DNA of 10,130 nucleotides, taken from assembly GCA_900549155.1 (NCBI GenBank), contig URNF01000076.1:1-10130 (forward strand), written 5' to 3'. Below are positions 7,156 to 10,130 of the stretch, piece after piece. The position numbers and the translations under genes were made by a program. Under the pieces are notes generated by a model. That model did not search any database, was not told where the DNA came from, and saw only the letters and a program-made list of their open reading frames with translations. This stretch comes from an uncultured Oscillospiraceae bacterium. Its GTDB lineage: Bacteria > Bacillota > Clostridia > Oscillospirales > Acutalibacteraceae. Position 1 is the stretch's first letter. The number at the start of each line of letters is the position of its first letter.

Positions 7156-7548
7156 TTACTTAGAATATTTGCGCATGGCGCTCATGAGCGCCTGCTGCGG
7201 CATATCCTCATCCAAAAGCGCCGGAATGTCGTCCGCTTTCAGATGATTGGCGCCTTTTTGCCGAATGACACACAGGCGCAGCGCCTCGATGAGCTTTGCG
7301 GGCTCGACGCCGCGCGGGCAGCGATCCACACAGGCAAAGCAGGAAAGGCATTTATACACCGAATCCGATTTCATGAGTGTTTCGATATCGCCGTTTTCCA
7401 CCATATACACAAACTGGTGCGGATGATATTCCATTTCGTCATAGGACGGGCAGGTGCCGGAGCACTTGCCGCAGCGCATGCATTTGAGCGGATTGACACC
7501 GCTCATGCGCAGGACCTGTTCCTTTTCACGCTCCGCTTTATTCTGCAT
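7156..7548 (-). CDS. hdrC: HdrC: 4Fe-4S subunit of heterodisulfide reductase-type complex
   Basis: 130-residue ferredoxin-like protein with two [4Fe-4S] motifs, C23-x2-C26-x2-C29-x3-C33-P and C67-x2-C70-x2-C73-x3-C77-P, separated by a helical spacer that includes the HPHQFVYMVENGD segment typical of HdrC. It is expected to carry electrons from HdrA to the CCG domains of HdrB. It is somewhat shorter than many methanogen HdrC proteins but keeps both cluster sites. The ATG at 7548 overlaps hdrB by 11 nt and has an AAGGAGG site 6 nt upstream inside the hdrB coding end. The hdrB-hdrC-hdrA order with overlaps and short gaps indicates one complex. Confidence 0.93.
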   Translation of the reverse strand: MQNKAEREKEQVLRMSGVNPLKCMRCGKCSGTCPSYDEMEYHPHQFVYMVENGDIETLMKSDSVYKCLSCFACVDRCPRGVEPAKLIEALRLCVIRQKGANHLKADDIPALLDEDMPQQALMSAMRKYSK

Positions 7549-8344
7549 GTGTATCCTCCTTCACGCCGAGTGCTTCGGCAAGCAGCTCGGTAAAATACAC
7601 GACCGGCACAGCACTGCCGTTCTTCACGAGATTATACATACACAGCGGGCACGCCGTCACCATAAGGTCGGCGCCGTGTGCCGCAGCGCTGTCGCTGACC
7701 GCGTTCGACTTCTTTTTCGCCGACGCCGCGTCCTCAAGCGCCACATAGCCGCCGCAGCATTCGTTGCGCATCGGATAGAGGACCGGCTCTGCGCCCAGCG
7801 CACGGATGAGCTCCTCCAAAAGCTGCGGGTTCTCGACATCGTCAAACTGCATGACCTTGCCGGGGCGCAGCAGCATGCAGCCGTAATAGGCGGCGATCTT
7901 CTTGCCCGTCAGCGGGTTTTTGACCGCTTTCCTCAGCGCGTCAAAGCCGACCTCATCGCGCAAAAGCTCCAAAAAGTGCAGCACGCGCGCCTCGCCGTGA
8001 TACGGCTCTTTCGGTTCCTTCTCCTGCGCCATATAGCGGTTGACGGCATCGTCAAAATGCGGGTCGGTCAGAAACGCGTTGTTGGTTTGCTTCATCACAT
8101 TGTGACAGGCGGCGCACACCGTCACGAGCGGCTGTCCCGCATCTCTTGCGGCAACAAGCGCCCGCACGGCGGCGAGCTTTGAAGCGATCTCATCCGACGC
8201 GCTCACAAAAACGCCGCCGCAGCACTGCCAGTCCGGAATTTCGCACATTTCCACGCCCAAAGCGGCAGCGCTCTTTCGCGCATACAGATCGAGATCCTTT
8301 GCTTTTGTGCGCAGCGTGCAGCCCGGAAAATAACTGACTTTCAT
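7538..8344 (-). CDS. hdrB: HdrB: CCG-domain subunit of heterodisulfide reductase-type complex
   Basis: 268-residue protein with two complete CCG domains, the fold that binds noncubane [4Fe-4S] clusters in HdrB and a cluster in SdhE/TfrB. Domain 1 has Cys9, Cys41-Cys42, Cys77 and Cys80; domain 2 has Cys156, Cys196-Cys197, Cys232 and Cys235. All ligands are present, so the catalytic or electron-exit function should be intact. In methanogens this subunit reduces the CoM-S-S-CoB disulfide. In bacteria the partner is often DsrC or unknown; here it may hand electrons to the fumarate reductase subunits encoded at the end of the same run. The ATG at 8344 has a GGGAGG site 6 nt upstream. The gap to the fumC stop is only 24 nt with no visible promoter or terminator, so fumC and hdrB are probably cotranscribed. 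Confidence 0.93.
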   Translation of the reverse strand: MKVSYFPGCTLRTKAKDLDLYARKSAAALGVEMCEIPDWQCCGGVFVSASDEIASKLAAVRALVAARDAGQPLVTVCAACHNVMKQTNNAFLTDPHFDDAVNRYMAQEKEPKEPYHGEARVLHFLELLRDEVGFDALRKAVKNPLTGKKIAAYYGCMLLRPGKVMQFDDVENPQLLEELIRALGAEPVLYPMRNECCGGYVALEDAASAKKKSNAVSDSAAAHGADLMVTACPLCMYNLVKNGSAVPVVYFTELLAEALGVKEDTHAE

Positions 8345-8368
8345 TGTTTTCCTCCCATCTCTGCGGTG

Positions 8369-9487
8369 TCACACCATCTGTTCGGGATGGAATACCTCGT
8401 CGAATTTTTCTGCCGTGAGAAAACCGAGGGCGACACATGCTTCTTTGAGCGAAATGTTGTCTTTGTATGCTTTCTTGGCTGTCTTGGCGGCGTTCTCATA
8501 GCCGATATACGGATTGAGCGCCGTCACCAGCATCAGCGAATTGTGCAGATTGTGATACATCTTTTCCTTGTTTGCCGTGATGCCGACCGCACAGTTCTTG
8601 TTGAACGAAACGATCGCTTCGGCAAGCAGACGCGCGGACTGCAGGAAGTTATACGCCGCAACGGGCATGAACACATTGAGTTCGAAGTTGCCCTGCGACG
8701 CCGCCATACCGACCGCCACATCGTTGCCCATCACCTGCACGGCAACCATCGTCACCGCCTCGCACTGCGTGGGGTTGACCTTGCCGGGCATGATGGAAGA
8801 GCCGGGCTCGTTTTCAGGAATATGAATTTCGCCCAGTCCGTCGCGCGGGCCGCTTGCCAGCCAGCGCACATCGTTTGCAATTTTCATCATATCGCAGGCG
8901 GTCGCCTTGATGGCGCCGTGAGCAAACACCAGCTCATCCTTCGAGGTCAGCGCATGGAACTTGTTCGGTGCGGTGACAAACGCTTTGCCGGTGAGCGCGG
9001 CAACCTTTTCGGCGACCAGCTCGGAAAAGCCTTTCGGCGCGTTCAACCCCGTGCCGACGGCAGTGCCGCCGAGCGCCAGCTCATGCAGCGGCTTCACCGC
9101 CAGCTTCAGAAGCTCCGCGTCCCGCTCCAGGCTCGCGCGCCAGCCGGAGATCTCCTGGCTGAACTTGATCGGCGTCGCATCCTGCAAATGGGTGCGACCG
9201 GATTTCACGATGCCCTCGTTCTCCGCTTCCAGGCGCTTGAACGTGGCGATGAGCGTTTCGATGGCGGGCAGCAGCTTATCCTCGATCGCAATGACCGCGG
9301 AAATGTGCATCGCCGTCGGGAAGGTGTCGTTGGAAGACTGGCTCATGTTGATGTCATCGTTCGGATGACAGAGCTTCTCCCCCGCAATCTGGTTGGCGCG
9401 GTTTGCAATAACTTCGTTTGCGTTCATATTTGATTGCGTGCCGCTTCCCGTCTGCCATACTACGAGCGGAAAATGCTCGTTGAGTGC
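8369..9487 (-). other. fumC: FumC segment: class II fumarase lacking its N-terminal ~80-90 residues
   Basis: Class II fumarase interconverts malate and fumarate in the cytoplasm. This segment aligns with E. coli FumC from about residue 83 to near the C-terminus. Active-site pieces are all here: [10 protein letters not shown], the SSND motif, [10 protein letters not shown], and the fumarase/aspartase signature [13 protein letters not shown] at residues 415-427 of the open frame. Only the N-terminal domain is missing, having been replaced by HemL sequence. By hand count, 23 of the first 28 alanine codons are GCG or GCC, like the genes downstream. The stop is 24 nt before hdrB, so an intact fumC in the source genome would be the gene immediately preceding the hdr-flx-frd run and would supply its presumed substrate. 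Confidence 0.85.
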
Positions 9488-10130
9488 GCCGCTCATAACC
9501 TCGTCGCAGATGAGCAGAGCGCCGTGCTTCTTCGTCAGCGCACGTACTGCCTCAAGGAAGCCATCGTGCGGCAGGACTAAGCCCATGTTGCCCGGAGTCG
9601 GCTCCATGATAACGCAGGCGATTTCCTCGCCGCGCTCAGCGAAAACCTGCTCCAGAGCAGGCAGGTCGTTGAACGGTACGGTAATAGTGGTTGCTGCTAC
9701 TGCCTTAGGTACGCCCGGGCTGTCGGGTACGCCGAAGGTAGCTCCGCCGCTGCCTGCTTTAACAAGCAGGCTGTCATGGTGACCATGGTAGCAGCCGATG
9801 AATTTGATGATGCAGTCACGGCCGGTATAGGCACGTGCTAAGCGCAGAGCGCTCATGGTTGCTTCAGTACCGCTGTTGACCATGCGGACCATATCCATGG
9901 ACGGAACGAGGCGGCAGACTAATTTTGCCAGCTCGGTTTCGGCAACTGTCGGAGCGCCGTAGGAGGTGCCCTTTTCTGCAGCAGCCTTGATAGCCTCGGT
10001 TACGCAGTCAGGCACATGGCCCATGAGCAGCGGACCGTAGGACATAACGTAGTCGATGTATTCGTTGCCGTCGATGTCATAGATTTTGCTGCCCTTGCCG
10101 CCAGCGATGAACGGCGGTACGCCGCCGACA
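8369..10130 (-). CDS. Chimeric HemL-FumC reading frame (partial, 5' end beyond right edge)
   Basis: A single open frame enters from the right edge without a start codon and ends at a TGA at 8369. Its upstream ~210 residues are the N-terminal half of glutamate-1-semialdehyde aminomutase (HemL), and its downstream ~374 residues are class II fumarase (FumC). The switch occurs at a Cys-Asp-Glu-Val-Met stretch (about 9494-9508) that both families carry in the same frame. The first in-frame ATG in the window (10043-10045) is internal to HemL and not a real start. HemL without its PLP lysine cannot work, and FumC without its N-terminal domain is doubtful, so a designed bifunctional enzyme is unlikely. 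Most likely this is an assembly chimera or an illegitimate recombination. The two parts are described separately below. Confidence 0.85.
   Translation of the reverse strand, partial: VGGVPPFIAGGKGSKIYDIDGNEYIDYVMSYGPLLMGHVPDCVTEAIKAAAEKGTSYGAPTVAETELAKLVCRLVPSMDMVRMVNSGTEATMSALRLARAYTGRDCIIKFIGCYHGHHDSLLVKAGSGGATFGVPDSPGVPKAVAATTITVPFNDLPALEQVFAERGEEIACVIMEPTPGNMGLVLPHDGFLEAVRALTKKHGALLICDEVMSGALNEHFPLVVWQTGSGTQSNMNANEVIANRANQIAGEKLCHPNDDINMSQSSNDTFPTAMHISAVIAIEDKLLPAIETLIATFKRLEAENEGIVKSGRTHLQDATPIKFSQEISGWRASLERDAELLKLAVKPLHELALGGTAVGTGLNAPKGFSELVAEKVAALTGKAFVTAPNKFHALTSKDELVFAHGAIKATACDMMKIANDVRWLASGPRDGLGEIHIPENEPGSSIMPGKVNPTQCEAVTMVAVQVMGNDVAVGMAASQGNFELNVFMPVAAYNFLQSARLLAEAIVSFNKNCAVGITANKEKMYHNLHNSLMLVTALNPYIGYENAAKTAKKAYKDNISLKEACVALGFLTAEKFDEVFHPEQMV
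9488..9508 (-). other. HemL-FumC breakpoint region
   Basis: These 21 bases encode Cys-Asp-Glu-Val-Met-Ser-Gly. HemL proteins carry DEV-Met-Thr/Ser-Gly and clostridial FumC proteins carry a similar CDEV-Met-Ser-Gly stretch at this point, so the sequence can belong to either gene, and in the same reading frame. Upstream of it everything reads as HemL; downstream everything reads as FumC. This is what a join through short shared identity would look like. Confidence 0.75.
9509..10130 (-). other. hemL: HemL segment: N-terminal half of glutamate-1-semialdehyde 2,1-aminomutase
   Basis: HemL makes 5-aminolevulinate for tetrapyrrole synthesis with PLP. The visible part starts with a VGGVPPFI segment and an [13 protein letters not shown] segment, both strongly HemL-like, then the PLP-phosphate loop [15 protein letters not shown], the [10 protein letters not shown] motif and the EPTPGNMG motif. 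It reaches the DEVM that contains the Asp contacting the PLP ring nitrogen and stops there. The catalytic Schiff-base Lys, some 20-30 residues further on, and the whole C-terminal half are absent. About 35 N-terminal residues lie beyond the window. Alanine codons between 9509 and 10045 are GCT or GCA in 18 of 22 cases by my hand count, and TTA leucine codons occur three times, unlike the fumarase part. Confidence 0.85.

Noticed and set aside
8345..8368. Promoter or terminator between fumC and hdrB
   Set aside because: Only 24 nt, mostly taken up by a Shine-Dalgarno site; no hairpin with a U-run and no -10/-35 pair visible.
8366..9433. Plus-strand open frame (355 codons) opposite fumC
   Set aside because: Antisense to the conserved fumarase core; composition typical of a shadow frame.
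8369..10045. Natural bifunctional HemL-FumC enzyme starting at the ATG at 10045
   Set aside because: The HemL frame continues upstream past the window edge, HemL stops before its PLP lysine, FumC lacks its N-terminal domain, and codon use changes at the join.

Overview
The window is one GC-rich, tightly packed run of genes, all on the minus strand and read from right to left. Strong AGGAGG-type ribosome binding sites, short overlaps between genes and the gene content point to an anaerobic, probably Clostridia-type Gram-positive fermenter. I infer this from style and content; no rRNA or other marker gene is present to confirm it.

Layout in the direction of transcription: (1) 10130-8369, a chimeric reading frame whose upstream part is the N-terminal half of HemL (glutamate-1-semialdehyde aminomutase, running off the right edge) and whose downstream part is class II fumarase FumC without its first ~80-90 residues; the join lies at about 9488-9508. 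(2) 8344-5145, hdrB, hdrC and hdrA, a full set of soluble heterodisulfide-reductase-type subunits including the flavin-bifurcating HdrA. (3) 5154-1896, flxD (MvhD/FlpD-like), flxC, flxB and flxA, the NADH-oxidising module described as FlxABCD in FlxABCD-HdrABC complexes. (4) 1880-1, an iron-sulfur subunit and a flavoprotein subunit of the fumarate reductase/succinate dehydrogenase family; the flavoprotein runs off the left edge. No gap between genes exceeds 24 nt, and no internal promoter or terminator was seen.

Read together, the cluster looks like a dedicated fumarate-respiring fermentation unit. FumC would make fumarate from malate. FlxA would take electrons from NADH and pass them through FlxB/C/D to the HdrA flavin. 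HdrA could split them between ferredoxin and a high-potential acceptor, and the adjacent soluble FrdAB suggests that this acceptor is fumarate. The sequence supports the parts: all FAD, NAD and Fe-S motifs are intact, the FrdA active-site residues visible in the window are kept, and no membrane anchor gene is seen. The coupling itself is inference. Two details fit a quinone-independent, one-way fumarate reductase: FrdA has Asn where the covalent-FAD His normally sits, and FrdB has four-Cys motifs at both C-terminal cluster sites instead of the [3Fe-4S] signature.

The HemL-FumC join is best read as a contig chimera or an illegitimate recombination between two unrelated genes at a shared Cys-Asp-Glu-Val-Met coding stretch. 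Alanine codon use changes sharply across it. Sequence to the right of about 9508 should therefore not be assumed to come from the same genome as the rest.
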